64,000 nucleotides of DNA, taken from contig NC_044981.1 in the NCBI RefSeq assembly GCF_008728515.1, positions 1,664,538 to 1,728,537 on the forward strand, given 5' to 3'. Below are positions 1 through 12,123 of this stretch, piece by piece. Every line of letters begins with the position of its first letter. Position 1 is the first letter of the stretch. The position numbers were made by a program, and so were the translations under genes. This stretch comes from Papio anubis (taxonomy: Eukaryota > Chordata > Mammalia > Primates > Cercopithecidae). Below the pieces are notes generated by a model, which worked only from the letters and a program-made list of their open reading frames with translations, was not told where the DNA came from and made no database searches.

Positions 1-944
1 TAAAATATAATGTGCTTAGGTCTAACAGGACAAAGAGTCCCCAATAATGGTAGAAGTGGAATGATGGAAAGGGCTTTACACATTGACGTGGGAATAACTT
101 CACTTTCAGTGGACAGGAGATGGAGACAGATACTTCTAAACAAAGACTGGGTCAGTGAATGATTATCCCAGGAGGATGAGAAAAAAGAAACAACAAAATA
201 TAATGTTTGGATCTATATGAGAAGTTTATTCTAACCTTTTGAAATCAATTTACCAGCCACTTTTCCAATGCCCTATGAACACCTAGTGGGTTCTTCCTCC
301 TTTTATGATAAATCCATGAAGATTTCCAGTTAAATAACTGCATTCCAAATCCCATTTACTTCTGTCTACTCTACTACGAATATTTCTCTACCTAAGATAT
401 TCTCTAAAATAACTTCACTGAGGCAAAAACAAAAAAAAACAAACAAAAAAAAACTTGGAAAATTGCAGCACCATATATAAACCACTGAGGTGGTACAAAA
501 CATTTAAATAAACAAAGACACATGTATATTAGCAGAAATCACAGGGAAAGGAAACTGTGGCATTACATAGAAAGCTGGGTGTTTGGTTGGTGGTTGAAAC
601 CATGGTAAGTTCTATGTCTAGGACAGAATTTGAGGTCAAATCTGGTACCCAGAAGCTGCAGGAAATGTACCAGCCTTAGAGAATTTGGCCTCAGTTTGAC
701 TTCATACCACAGTAGGGTTAACACTATTGGGTTGATCAAAACTTCCTATCAACTCTGAATATTAATAATGATACCCAAATCATTTTATAGATTGATTGAG
801 AGCTATATATATTTCCTGACAAGACCTTTATATGTGTACTATTCAGGAATGTCATTCTTATCCCAAATATATAAAAATCATATGGAACCTCTGAAAAGGA
901 GACAGATGATCCATTCTAGATTAAATGTATTTAAAATTTAATTT
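1..944. other. Unassigned AT-rich sequence
   Basis: No gene or repeat family recognised. An A-rich low-complexity patch lies at about 424-455. Confidence 0.5.
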
Positions 945-969
945 ACAGGGGTGAGCCACCGCACCTGGA
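945..969 (-). repeat. 25-bp Alu head remnant
   Basis: These 25 bases match the reverse complement of the first bases of an Alu (gtgagccaccgcacctgg at 951-968). No Alu body is attached. It sits 34 bp upstream of a plus-strand Alu, with its head facing that Alu's head. Confidence 0.65.
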
Positions 970-1003
970 CGATGATATCCTGAGTAATCTAAAATGAAGC
1001 TGG

Positions 1004-1330
1004 GGCCAGGTATGGTGGCTCACCACTGTAATCCCAGCACTTTGGAGGCTAAGGTGGGGTGGGCGATTACTTGAGCCCAGGAGTTTGAGACCAGCCTGGG
1101 AAACATGGCGAAACCCTATCTCTACAAAACAGAAACAAAAGCAAAGAAACCCCCAAAACCACAAAAATTAGCCAGGCATGGTGGCGCATGCCTGTAGTCC
1201 CAGCTACTCTGGAGGCTGAGGTGGGAGGATCACTTGAGCCCGGGAGGAAGAGGTTACAGTTAGCTGAGATAACACTACTGCACTCTTGCCTAGGTGACAG
1301 AGTCAGACTCTGTCTCAAAAATAATAACAA
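1004..1330 (+). mobile_element. Alu SINE, old (AluJ/Sz-like)
   Basis: Dimeric Alu with head 'ggccaggtatggtggctc', A-rich middle linker (about 1125-1165) and right arm ending in 'gactctgtctcaaaaat'. The short tail runs into an AT/ATC-rich stretch. Heavy divergence indicates a J or old S copy. The antisense open frames over it are Alu artefacts. Confidence 0.93.
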
Positions 1331-1550
1331 TCATCACCATCATCAAAAATGAATGTATTTTCATACATAGATTTCTACATGCTACCAAAGACTCTGAGGT
1401 ACAGATTTTTTGTTTAAGGAATTCCTAGTTATACCTAAAACCCACAAGGCATCAAAATTACACAAATGCATACAACGCTAGTCTAATGGCTAAAATGACT
1501 GTATGGAGTCTACTGATTTTCCTTCTGAATATTCATCCCTTTTCCCATAT

Positions 1551-1597
1551 AACTGTATATATACATACAGATATATATGCATATATGCATATATTTC
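1551..1597. repeat. TA/TATG-rich simple repeat
   Basis: Alternating TA, ATAC and ATGC units (tatatgcatatatgcatata), low complexity. Confidence 0.7.
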
Positions 1598-2514
1598 CCT
1601 TAAATCATTTATTAGGAAGAGTATCTATGCATACCTCGTAAACTATATTTCCTTACTGGGGAAAAATTAAAAGGTGAATGAAACATTACAGATTTTAAAA
1701 TGATAATCAAACAATGAGAAATGGGCAAATCAGGAGGAAATATGCTTTGAATTCAAATAAAATTTAAAGATTTGGTCAAAACAGGAAGTTCACATGAAAT
1801 GCTTCAATGGTATAATAAGCTTTGCAATTTAAAGAACTTGTAAATAAATGTTCTTATTTTGAAAGCAGTTCATTCACATTAACAGTCATCCACATTTCGG
1901 TGAACTCAATTTAAACATCTCCTTAATTTTAAAATATGCAAGAAACATTTTCAACAGGACCCTAAATAAGCACTCAGATGAATGCTAATAATTTATTCGA
2001 AATATATAATCTGCATATTTACAGTGACCCAATAAACAGTGAAGCCAGAGATTGGGGGAAGGCAGGGCCTGGCCAGTTCTCTTCTCTCTACAAACTCCAC
2101 CAGATTAGCAGGACGCCTATATCAGAAAAGAAAGTGGTAACCAGAAGTGTGGCTTTGGCGGAACGAGTTCCTTTCCCCATATAAGCACAGGGCTGTGTAT
2201 CTTCTCTATTCGACAATCCCCATAGGACCTGGAGGGCTCTGCAGCTGTGAACTGTCGACAGGGCTCTGGGGAAGAGATCCTGGAATGCTGGCTCTGGAAG
2301 TCCACCCAGCCTCACAGTTCCTCCTTGTAGGCTTACTGAAATCTGGGATCCGTAGTCACTATATCTCAGGCAGGAAGACATGTACGAAAAAAATGTATGT
2401 AGGAAAAATGTATGAAACTTGTCATTTTTCAGTAAGATAGATCTTCAAAAAATAGGATTAAAAATGAAGCTGGTCCAGGTTATAGACTACTCTTAGTATA
2501 TTTTCAAACCCTTG
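1598..2514. other. Unassigned interval
   Basis: No known repeat recognised. Overlapping open frames of up to 97 codons occur on both strands at 1978-2440. There is no splice-site or codon-use support, so I do not call a gene. 2040-2390 is more GC-rich than its surroundings. Confidence 0.4.
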
Positions 2515-2656
2515 TGGCACATTTAAAAAACACAAATTCTCAGGCCTCATGCCTGCAGATTGCAATCAGGTACACTGGAGAGGGACCCAGGAAACTCTAA
2601 TGTTATAAAGCTCCCCAAATGCTCATAATGATCAAGTCATGTTTGGGAGCTCAGAT
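2515..2656 (+). mobile_element. MER5A-like hAT-Charlie fossil
   Basis: The order of blocks follows MER5A: 'acaaattctcaggcc', a diverged 'tcaggtacactggagagggacccag' region, 'aaagctccccaaatgctcat', then a terminal 'catgtttgggag'. This is a non-autonomous, heavily mutated DNA transposon with no coding capacity. Confidence 0.7.
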
Positions 2657-3117
2657 TTGATGCTGTTTTGGAAAATTTCCTTGGGATAACATGACTTCAA
2701 ATCACAACCCTCAGAGTTTATTTCAATCTTCTAATATTGAACTTCTACATACACTTGCTCCATTAGCAACAAAATAATTCACTGACTTACCTCTCATTTC
2801 AGTTAGAAATAACAATCATAAAATATTAATTTGCTGTGTTTTCCATTCAAATGCTCACTTTTAGTAGCAAAAAACTTGAGGAAGCGGAGAACAAGCTTCT
2901 TCCTTCCTCGGCACTTAGGAAAGATCCAGCTCCTTCAAACTGTAGTGACGTTTGATATGCTCATCAGATGCTTTACCCATTCCCTTACAGTAAGTCAGAG
3001 AAAAGTGATCTTGATTCAGTGAGGAATGTTTATTCAAATGGCTCAACGATGTGGGAAGAATGGTGTTACTATATGCACAACAAATGATCACTAGATCATG
3101 ACTGCTGCGTGCTCAAG
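2657..3117. other. Unassigned interval
   Basis: No gene or recognisable repeat seen. Confidence 0.4.
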
Positions 3118-3409
3118 CAGGGATCCCTAACACCCAGGCCAGGGACCCGTACCAGTATGTGGCCTGCTAGGAACTGGGCCGCACAGCAGGAGGTGAGCAG
3201 CCTGCAAGTGAGCATTACTGCCTGAGCTCTGCCTCCTGGCAGATCAGCCGAGGCATCAGAGTCTCACAGGGGCGTGAACCCTACTGTGAACTGCACGTGC
3301 GAGGGATCCAGGTTGCACACTCTTTATGAGAATCTAATGCCTGATGATCTGAGGTGGAACAGTTTCATCACGAAAGCGTCCCCACCCCCTGGTCAGTGGA
3401 AAAATTGTC
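3118..3409 (+). mobile_element. MER1B-like hAT-Charlie fossil, 3' truncated
   Basis: Starts with the terminal repeat 'cagggatccctaacac' and continues through 'gaactgggccgcacagcagg', 'atgagaatctaatgcctgat' and 'ggtcagtggaaaaattgtc'. The last ~45 bp and the 3' terminal inverted repeat are missing. It is the same family as the complete copy at 52462-52800, in opposite orientation. A 65-codon open frame over it is incidental. Confidence 0.88.
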
Positions 3410-3689
3410 ATTTAAATGTTATAGCTAGCCTGCTAAAAGCACAGGTGTATCTGGTAAACTCCACGTGTTAAAAAGGTAAAAAGAACTCTCTCACTTCCTT
3501 CTTGAGCTAGGTCATAAATATTTTAATAGACTTGTGTCCATCTATGCTGACTTTCTATGAAACTGAAAGCTCCTCTCAAGTAAGTGTTTTGCGATGTTTT
3601 GATTTGTACAATGCAAAACACAGTGGCAAGTATATGTCAGTATTGTCATCGTCATCAGAGTTACTAACATTTTAAAATATTCACAGTCC

Positions 3690-3866
3690 AAAGCATTTCA
3701 CACACACTAATGTGTTTAATTTCCCACTGGAATCCTATGAGGTAAGTATGAATGTTATCTTCATTTTACACAGAGAGAAACTGAGGCACAAAGAACTTAA
3801 TAGACTTGGCCAGCATTTCACAGCTAGGAAGTGTGGCAGAGCCAGTATCTGAACCCAGGAAGCTCA
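3690..3866 (+). mobile_element. MIR SINE fragment
   Basis: Contains the MIR core order 'tcctatgaggtaagta', 'cattttacacag...gaaactgaggcaca', 'acttggccagcatttcacag', 'aagtgtggcagagccagtat', 'gaacccagg'. Confidence 0.88.
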
Positions 3867-6359
3867 GAAATTATGTTCCAAGGGACACCATTCACATAAA
3901 TACAAGGGAAGGTGTACATTTGTGGACCCCAATGGACACAGCTTGGAGTGTCCTCTATAATTCCCAGATCCCATGCCTTGGCCTATACCAGGACAGGGTT
4001 GCTAACAAGTCAAGGTATCTGCACTTCGATGACAGACACTGTGTCTCTGTTTGTTTCAGTTTTGTCTCTGACTCATTTTTTGGTTCTAATGCTAGGAATG
4101 TCACATAGTTATTTCCTGGTTTTAGATACTCAAAAGTACTCCTGGAAAACAGCTTCCTGCAATTCTTGAACAAAGGAGTCAGAGGACACAACGTTTTCAC
4201 ATGTTTCCAGTTTTGGTTTCGATCTCAGTTTGTACCAGCTTCAGAAAAGCACTCATTCCAAAGTTCTAGAAATTTCATCAACTGTGACTGCATTCTGAAG
4301 AACAACCTTGCTTAAATTTTGATTTATGAGTTTACTTCTAATTCCAGAGCGCACACACACACACCCACACCCACACTGCTGTCTTAAGAGAAAAGTTCTA
4401 AGAATTTAAAAGCTATCATTGCAAGATGCAACTCCACACTGTTACGATTTCCAAATAAGTCACTGTACTGGATAATTTTAAAAGAAACCAGATTTTTAAA
4501 GAAATATTAAGAAACTGTTTCTGTACTGAGTTCTCAGATAAGAGCAGAACCTGTAGAACCACTGAGCCTTGTGCAAACCTATTGTGTGGGTGGTTCTGGA
4601 CGAGCATCCAGGCTTTCTCGTAGCTGGAATGGGAGTGAGGCCCATGTGGAGGTAAGAGCATGAGCCTCCTTTGGATCAGAAGGCTCTGTAGTTCTGCCTA
4701 CAGCCAGCCACCCACGGAATCTCCAAGAGAAGGCAGAAGCCATGCTTTTTCTTGGCGTATTACTTGTTTGGGAGTCCTCCAAGCGAATGTCCCCTAAATG
4801 TCAAACAGAACCGAGCACTATAAAGTTCTGTTTTGCCAGTGCCTCCCTTGCAATCAGATCCCATTTTCTGGTTTTGGCATCGCATACTGTTGGAGAATAC
4901 GAGACAGCTTTGTTGACACCTACACCGGGCGTGTGAACTGCAGGCTATGACACATTGGTGGCAACACGAACCTGCATCTTGCTTGCTTCAAAACATACTT
5001 CTTCCTTATGGGAAGTACTGGAACACAAATAACAGAATCCCCCCAACTTACTTCTGTCAAACATAGAGTGTTCTGGGCCCGGTCCATACTTCACGAGCCA
5101 GCAAAGAGGCATTTTGATCACTACAACTTGTTTTTAAAAAGGAACTTTCAAACCTTTACTCCTGCCGATCCCCAGGATATCGTGTAGGTCAAAGATGAGC
5201 AAGGGAAGGGACCGGAGCCAGGGAGCTGGGCTGGAGGTGGATTAACAGCGGAGAACTGGCCATGATGAGGGTGGAGGGTGCGGGTGGGGAGGGGAGCCAG
5301 CTAGCCCTGCGCTTCCTGCTGGCCAAGAGTCCCCTGCCCCCTCCCTCTTTTCCCCTCAACGTTCAGATAATAAAAAACAGTCTCTTTAAAACATCCAATT
5401 TATTATGGATTTAATCCCTAACGATGAAAGTGAGTGGCCCTGATATGCTGGAGTAGATGGCATATATCTAAGAAAACCCAAGCCTTGGCAGCACGGTGCC
5501 TTTTGACTCCCAGCCACCTGCCTTTGGTCTAGTTTTCTTTCTCAAGTTGTGATACCTCTGATGGGAGTAATTTTTACATGGGAAAACTGTGATCAAGATA
5601 TACTTTTAAGTCTGAAGGTCTTCATTATTATCGAAATAGGTGAAAGAAGATGAGAAAATAGCGCTGTGCTTGTTCTTCCTTACTTCTTAGTCACATTCTA
5701 GAATAACAGAAGTCAGGAAAGTCCAGGAAAAGAAGGAAGGCAAAGCAAGGAAATCAAGAGAAACTGGCTGAGGGGCTGGGGAGGGAGGGAGAATTAAAAC
5801 TGGAGGGAGACTCCAGAGAAGATGACTCTTGATGTATGCATATGCTATCCATTTAATGCTATATGTTACCACGAACACACATTGTTATTTCAGGGCTACA
5901 GCCTACTAAACAAACTGCATCCTTTATTCCTAGATACACTAATTTTGGGACTCCCTCTCTGAACAGACAAGAAAACTCAACCACTACTTCAAATACCTCC
6001 TCACATATTTATATTGGTTGGAGACTTGTTTAGATTAACAAACTCTCCAAGGGTTAAGGTAGTCGGTCATTCATACCTTAATGTCTTTTTTTAAAAAAAC
6101 AAAAACCCCAGCTAGCTGCAGTGGTCTCAGTGATTCAGAGCTTTGCAGTAAGGAAGAGAGCAGGAGGCCAGGGGGAAAGGAGGCCAGCCTTCCCTTCCTT
6201 CCTCCCACCTTGACGAGGGCTGCTTGACGATGCCCATATGGTGGTTGGCCTCTGAAATTCTTCCTTCTCAACAAGGAATAAAAATTTAGGTTTCCAAGGT
6301 GAATAAGGTCTGGTTTAAGTAACGTGATATATGGAAATAAAGAAGCTTCCGATTCTGAG
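3867..6359. other. Unassigned interval with minor simple repeat
   Basis: About 2.5 kb with no recognisable gene or transposon. A short (CA)n with CCA interruptions lies at 4351-4376. A G-rich then C-rich patch occupies about 5260-5360. Open frames here do not exceed 100 codons and lack support. Confidence 0.45.
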
Positions 6360-6500
6360 AAGTCTGGTTGTGAACCCTGGCAACTCCAAACACAGGTTGT
6401 ATTGATATTGGTGAGCTCCTTCAACTCTTTAAGTCTCAGTTTACGAATTTGTAAAAAGTGGATAGTAACACCAACCTTTCTCAGGAGGGTTAGACATCTA
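6360..6500 (-). mobile_element. MIR SINE fragment, antisense
   Basis: Antisense MIR blocks in order: 'ggttgtgaaccctggc', 'agctccttcaactctttaag', 'tctcagtttacgaatttgta', 'aaaagtggatagtaacacc', 'tcaggagggtta'. It lies inside the longest open frame of the window (6071-6544, minus), which argues against that frame being a gene. Confidence 0.75.
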
Positions 6501-6545
6501 TAAAAAGCCAGCAGAAAGTTCTTATGACTCCTACTAACATCCATT

Positions 6546-6842
6546 TCTTTTTTTTTTTTTTTTTTTTTTTTGACACGGAGTCTAGCTCTGTCACCCAGGC
6601 TGGAGCGCAGTGGCCGGATCTCAGCTCACTGCAACCTCTGCCTCCTGGGTTCAAGTGTTTCTCCTGCCTCAGCCTCCCGAGTAGCTGGGACTACAGGAAT
6701 GAGCCACCACGCCCAGTTAATTTTTCTTTTTCTTTTTCTTTCTTAAGTAGAGATGGGGTTTCACCATGTTGGCCAGGCTCGTCTTGAACTCCTGACCTCA
6801 AGCGATCCGCCTGCCTCAGCCTCCCCACGTGCTGGGATTATA
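6546..6842 (-). mobile_element. Alu SINE, AluS-like with monkey-type bases
   Basis: Antisense Alu. Poly-T tail from 6548, then 'gagtctagctctgtcaccc'. It ends at 'gctgggattat' and so lacks the last ~25 bp (5' truncated). Imperfect target duplication: catccattt before, catctattt after. The middle linker has expanded to a (TTTTTC)n-like run at 6719-6745. It mixes an AluS body with the 'ggccggatctcagctcac' block seen in the young AluY copies here. Confidence 0.93.
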
Positions 6843-8369
6843 CATCTATTTCTCTAGGGAACCGCACAGTCATCATCAACTCCTTAGCCCTGGGTGAAGC
6901 AGGCATAGCAGAGCAAACAGCTACAAGAAGTGGATGTGATTCTGCCTCTGAAAGCGCAGAGGTGGGCCTGGGCCTCCAAGAATGGAGTCACACCAAAAGA
7001 CGTCAAGGTGCTGAGTAAACTTCTGGGAAGAACTGCTGGAGGAGCGAGCTCTGGTTACTGGTGATTCTTGAAGAGTGAGTCCTGTCTCAGGGTCATGAAT
7101 GTGACAGCTCTCCGAAGCAGGCAGCTGCCACTTCATCCCTGCTCCTGAAAAGTGACACTCGGGGGATACAATCTGCTTCCAGGTGCTCCCTGGAGCGCGA
7201 CTATGAGGACCTGTGACTAGCACAGCCTGCCCAGAGCCGTAAAATGTGCTTATTCTGCGAGACTTGCACCAAAATTACCTTTCAGGAACAGAGAAATATT
7301 CTGTGAGGAAGCTATGTAAGGTGGCCTCCTGAGGAAGGGGGCACAAGTATAAATTTCCAGTTAGTTCGTGTGAGTTTTCAAAGAAGCAAGCTATGCTCCT
7401 TATAGGAATGAGAATCTTGCCTTGTTGGAGAATAATGAGTACATAGATTTTTGTGATTGTTATTCAAGCTGCCAATCCTGGTAGCTATTCAGTAGATAAG
7501 TAATTAGTAACAGTTTTGTTGGACCATGAGTATCAGAGATTCATACCCTTTGAACAGAACCTTAATACAGCAGTAAAGGTTTATAGCTGTATAAAGCTGT
7601 CCAGCTGGAGTGGAGGCAACCCGCAACATTTTCCATGCAAAACCCACTCACATGATGCATTCCCCACCCCACCTCACTCCCGTCGGAGAGGCAGGGCAAA
7701 GGGAGCAGATGTTTGCACGGGAATTTTCCCAGGCTTAATTCAAGAAGCTGAAACAGTGAGCACACACCTGAGCAAATGAGGCCTGGCTCTGGCAGGCAGA
7801 GTCCCGGGCAGAAGCCCCACATTTTTCCAAGACTATGTTTTCCACACACAGAGAGCCACAGAGGGTAGAAAAGAAAGGCATTTTCAAGCTTGAAAGTTGG
7901 AATTCTATTCACTTGCTATACTGTTTAACTTTATCAGCTTTCATGAGGGGACAATGAAGAACCATAGTAATTTTTAGCTTGTTGAATTTTGTGGTTTATT
8001 TATTTTCATCTCAGAGAAAGACTTCATCTAATGCTACCCTCCCACCCCAAATAAAAATGGCACTGGACACTATAATGTTGAAATAGCCACTGACCTTAAA
8101 AGCCACTGTCTCAGGCACTGCCAGCAACAAAATTTGGACTTGGATATTTAAACAAATTGTATTTAATAAAGGCCATATTTGCCTAAATAGAAAAACTGAG
8201 ATGCAGTTCTACCTAAAGTGAAAAAATGCTGAAAGTTTCAGTAGATTATTCCAATGTAAAATAAAATCAGCTTCTTAAAATATTTGAACAGAAGTACAAG
8301 TCTTCATTTGAGAATTTAAATTTCACATAAATTAATACTGTCCTAATGAATGTACAACTTTGCAGACAC
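6843..8369. other. Unassigned interval
   Basis: No gene or clear transposon. 6880-7260 is relatively GC-rich. Overlapping frames at 7516-7912 (87 and 116 codons on opposite strands) have no supporting features. Confidence 0.4.
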
Positions 8370-8425
8370 CAGTTAGTTCGGGATCTTGTATATAGTCGCT
8401 ACTCAATAAATATTACTTGACCTGA
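8370..8425 (+). mobile_element. Possible L2 3'-end fragment
   Basis: 'tatatagtcgctactcaataaatatta' matches the generic L2 terminus (cacatagtaggtgctcaataaatg). It is short and diverged; a MIR terminus is an alternative. Confidence 0.4.
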
Positions 8426-9680
8426 AGGACAAGACAGCAATCTGTGAGATCAAAAAATAATAATAATAAAGTTTCTACACAGCAAGCATTTTCTATAATA
8501 GGCATATCTCAAACTAATAGGCAGGAAGTATATTTAAAAAAATGTTTTTGCTTTAGGTCTAAAAGATTTTCCTTTCCAACTATAAAACAGCTGAAATCAT
8601 GTATCCTCAGCCCAACATAATTTCACGCCTAATTTATGGAAATAGAATACCAAAGGCCTCTGAAAGGAGAGGGCAGGCAGGAGGGAAAGGATAGTGTGAC
8701 ATTAACACAGGGACCTGCTCCGCTGTTGTCTGGCAGGAGGGAGGCCCGGGCGAGTCTGCCCTACAGGGCGGCACAGTGAGATTCCAGCAGAAACATGTGT
8801 TACGCAGGGAGGGGGGGCACTCTGCTGAATGAACTTACTGTTACCTTTTTCCCCCTCGAACATAAGTCTTCTTTTTCCTGATACTGTCTGAATTTGAAAC
8901 ATCTAATTTAATCCATTGGAGGGCCAGTCTTCCTTTTATTTCCTGTCTGTACTGAAGCAGTCGCCTGTTTCAATTACGACTTTCTCCAGCTCCTACATTT
9001 CTTGTGCTCCAGCTGGCTCAAAGTGCACTTCCTTGGAAGGTAAAATGCACTAACTGTGCTGATCGGAGACTGATAGCTGGAGAGCCACAATATTTAATAG
9101 CTGCGCTGATAAGGAGGTTTAAAAAAATCCATTTTTGAGCCTAAACAAAAGGATATTATGTAGCTGCATGTTCAATTAAGATCTAGTTAAATTCTTTTTT
9201 CCCATTATGTGGAACCTCATGCAGGCAGCCGACATAACTCATAGTGTTATGGCAAATTTCATCGGCACTGTATGTTTGAGAAATGTCTCCCTCCTGCTTT
9301 TCAGTTAGTTACTGCTGATTTGGGACCAGCTTGGTGCAATTATTTCAAAGAACAGAAATGTGGGATTGATACGGCATTCTAGCAAAACCTTGGCTGGCTA
9401 AAAATAAGACTGTTTTGTAGTCGAGAAGGCAAAAAACGTCTCTGGGCTGTAAACACCAGTCAATGTATTTCTTTTCTGCTTTATGAAAACCACAATTTTT
9501 TTTTTCTTTTTTCCGTCTCTCCTTACTCATAGTGTAGTTTAATTACAGTTTAATCTCTTTCAGCGAGCAGCCCTTGAGACCTTATTGTTCAACCACAGTA
9601 TTATCAAGGCTACAGCTACAATTTACGGCAAAAGGTAGAGGCTCCCTTTAGAAAAACCAAAATGCTCCCTCCCCGCCCCC
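8426..9680. other. Repeat-free interval
   Basis: Only an (AAT)n run at about 8455-8470. 8930-9330 is free of recognisable repeats and has several TAAT/ATTA-type motifs. It could be a conserved non-coding element, but that cannot be shown from one sequence. Confidence 0.4.
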
Positions 9681-9702
9681 AAATAAATAAATAAATAAAT
9701 AT
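9681..9702. repeat. (AAAT)n microsatellite
   Basis: About five perfect AAAT units after a C-rich patch. Confidence 0.85.
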
Positions 9703-11214
9703 AATAGTTACTTTATTACAAACTCACATTACAAATTTTTATTAGGCTCTAGAGATGCCAGGCCAATAATTAAAGAAATACCTGAGAGGTGTTGATCAAC
9801 ACTCACCCTGTTTAACTCTGCTGGGTCAATAAATCTGCAGGAAAACTTTTAAGTTAACAAGATTGTTTGGGCCTCTAGTTGCTGAAAGTATTTGGTTACA
9901 CTGAGGGGAAATGAGGTGGGAGAGAGTGGAGGAGACGTTCAGAAGTAAAAAACGGACTCTCTACTTGCTTGAGGTACAGGAAATATACAGTAAAGAGTTT
10001 GCTGCAATTGAAGGGGTGAATAAGGTCAGTAAATTATTTTTGCTGCTTTAAGCTCACAGGTATAATTTAGTGTCTCTGAGTTTTAATATATATTTTGAAA
10101 GAAGTGCCAAAATCCTAGGGGTTTCAATGAAAGAGAAGGTAAAACTTGGCTGTTCACCACAAGAAAAGAGATTTAAGCATAAGGTGACTACTCAAATTCG
10201 AGATGAAACTTTAACCATTCCTTTGTTTTTGTTTTTAATAAGATGCGCTGTTTCCTTTTTGTCTTCATTCTTTAAATGCTTTATGGTCAATTTGATTTGC
10301 AAATTCATTTGCTCTAAAGAAGTAGAACAATAAAAGCTCTCTGTGCAGTTTGCCAGTGCTCTCTGCTACGTGGCGAGTTCCCCTTGTGCACACTAGCTTG
10401 GCTCTAAAGAGACCGTGGAAGCCATGCATTGCCCGTCAGTCTGAACTCACAGCTGGCTGGTGGGCGGGCGCCCATGTGGCCCACCCAGGCCCACCCCAGC
10501 CATCCCTGAGGCTCATCTCCACCACTGGTAACTGTGGCATCTGCCACCTCCACTTCTCCTCTCTGCTTTTTCCTTCATCACTGCTGGGATTTTAGGTAAA
10601 ACTGTTGGCTTTATTGCTATTTTGCCAGTGAATCAGAACTGCAGTGCATGCTGGGCCTCTCAGCGGATTACACTACCACAGAACACTCAGATCTCTTATG
10701 TGTCATGAATTGTATATGCTTTCATTTAAAACTATAGAACTTCATTATATATGAACTTTATGGAAAGAAAGAAGCCAGCAAACAGAAAATTCTGAAAATT
10801 TATTAAAAACTCACTTTGAATCCCTATCAATAGTTTTTTTTTTTTTTAAACATGGCAGAAATGTGTTTATTCTACTTTGTGATTTTCTAAAATTCTTTAA
10901 CATCATATGCTCATTTTCAATGGCAGCTGAACCATATTACCCTTAATATTTTTTAGGCTAACGTCATCTCTGCCAAACTTTAAGGCGTAGAACACTAGGC
11001 TCTCAATGGAATGTATTTCCAAGTGCTTCAAAAGAATTAATGCCTTCGTTCAAGGAAAAACCTTGGTCTCTAAGTATCCTGTAGCCAACCTTCTAAAGAA
11101 GTTGAGTGTCTATTTCAAAAAGGAATTAAGACAGGCATCTTACCATCTACAACAGTGTGAACTTTCCTACCTGCTTTATTTCATTTCGGGAGCTGATGGA
11201 TCTCTCTTTATCTC
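9703..11214. other. Unassigned interval
   Basis: No gene or recognised transposon. A poly-T run lies at about 10833-10848. Short frames at 10070-10595 and 11006-11233 are unsupported. Confidence 0.4.
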
Positions 11215-11260
11215 TATAAAGACAGAGATATGATACAGAACTCATATCTCTGTCTTTATA
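11215..11260. repeat. Perfect 19-bp inverted repeat (hairpin)
   Basis: Left arm 11215-11233 (tataaagacagagatatga), 8-nt loop 11234-11241, right arm 11242-11260, which is its exact reverse complement. It is not inside a recognised transposon. Confidence 0.95.
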
Positions 11261-11570
11261 TTGTTAGATTTCCATAAGGTAAATTATTAGTTTAGTTCTT
11301 TGAGATGATTCAATGCTAAGTTGTAGGATTTTATTAAATATTAATATAAGAAGGGGTCTGACATTTATGCTTTATTTTTCCTGGTAGTTATATATGCACT
11401 AAAGTATTACCAGATTTACTGCTTCTTTTCTGACTAGGAGGAACATATCTTACTAAAACTGTATTTCGATGTATTGACAGTCCCCCACACACATGCCACT
11501 GTACAGAGTTATATGGTATTCTCCTGTACTGCTCTAACATGTTTACCATAAGCATTCCAAGAGCACAGGG

Positions 11571-12009
11571 CAGAAGTTCTCAAAGTATGGTCCAGGCACC
11601 TCTGGAGGTCTCTAAGACCCTTTCGTTTGGTCTTCAAGGACAAAACCATTTTTATGATAATACTAGAACCATATTTCTTTGGCATCCACATTCTTTCACC
11701 AGTATACAGGAGACATTGAAGCAGTTAAGAGAACCCAACTGTCTTCTGTTAATGCAGACATTAATGAAATTTTTTAAAATTGTGAAACAATGCCACTTTA
11801 CTAATATTTTTGTCTGGGAAAATACAGGTATTTTTCATAAAAATATTTATCACGAAAATGAATTTATAAATATCCTTTAAATATTGCAGTTTTATCTGCT
11901 ACTATGGTTGATAGATATAACCCACATAAGCAAAAGTGCTTTTGGACCCTCGGTATTTTTAAGACTGTCAAGAGGAGTTCTGAGACAAAAACAGTTTGAG
12001 AAACTCTGG
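11571..12009 (+). mobile_element. hAT-Charlie DNA transposon fossil (Charlie1-like)
   Basis: Terminal block 'cagaagttctcaaagtatgg' at the left and 'agtttgagaaactctg' at the right form imperfect terminal inverted repeats. Internal blocks include 'ggaggtctctaagaccctt', 'aacaatgccacttta' and 'gatagatataacccacataa'. About 440 bp, non-autonomous. The 113-codon frame at 11539-11880 is not transposase. The family name is tentative. Confidence 0.75.
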
Positions 12010-12123
12010 TATAAGGTATTTAGGTTGTTTCCAATTTTGTGCTACTTCATTGTGAAACTTCAATTTATATGAAAATGTAGATACATGTAATTGTGGTAGG
12101 TATATAAAAATACATGTGGGTTC

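Noticed and set aside
6071..6544. Longest open frame in the window (157 codons, minus)
   Set aside because: It overlaps an antisense MIR fragment, has no recognisable domain, and length alone is expected by chance in 64 kb.
11539..11880. 113-codon frame inside a hAT-Charlie fossil
   Set aside because: The element is a short non-autonomous type. The frame does not correspond to transposase.
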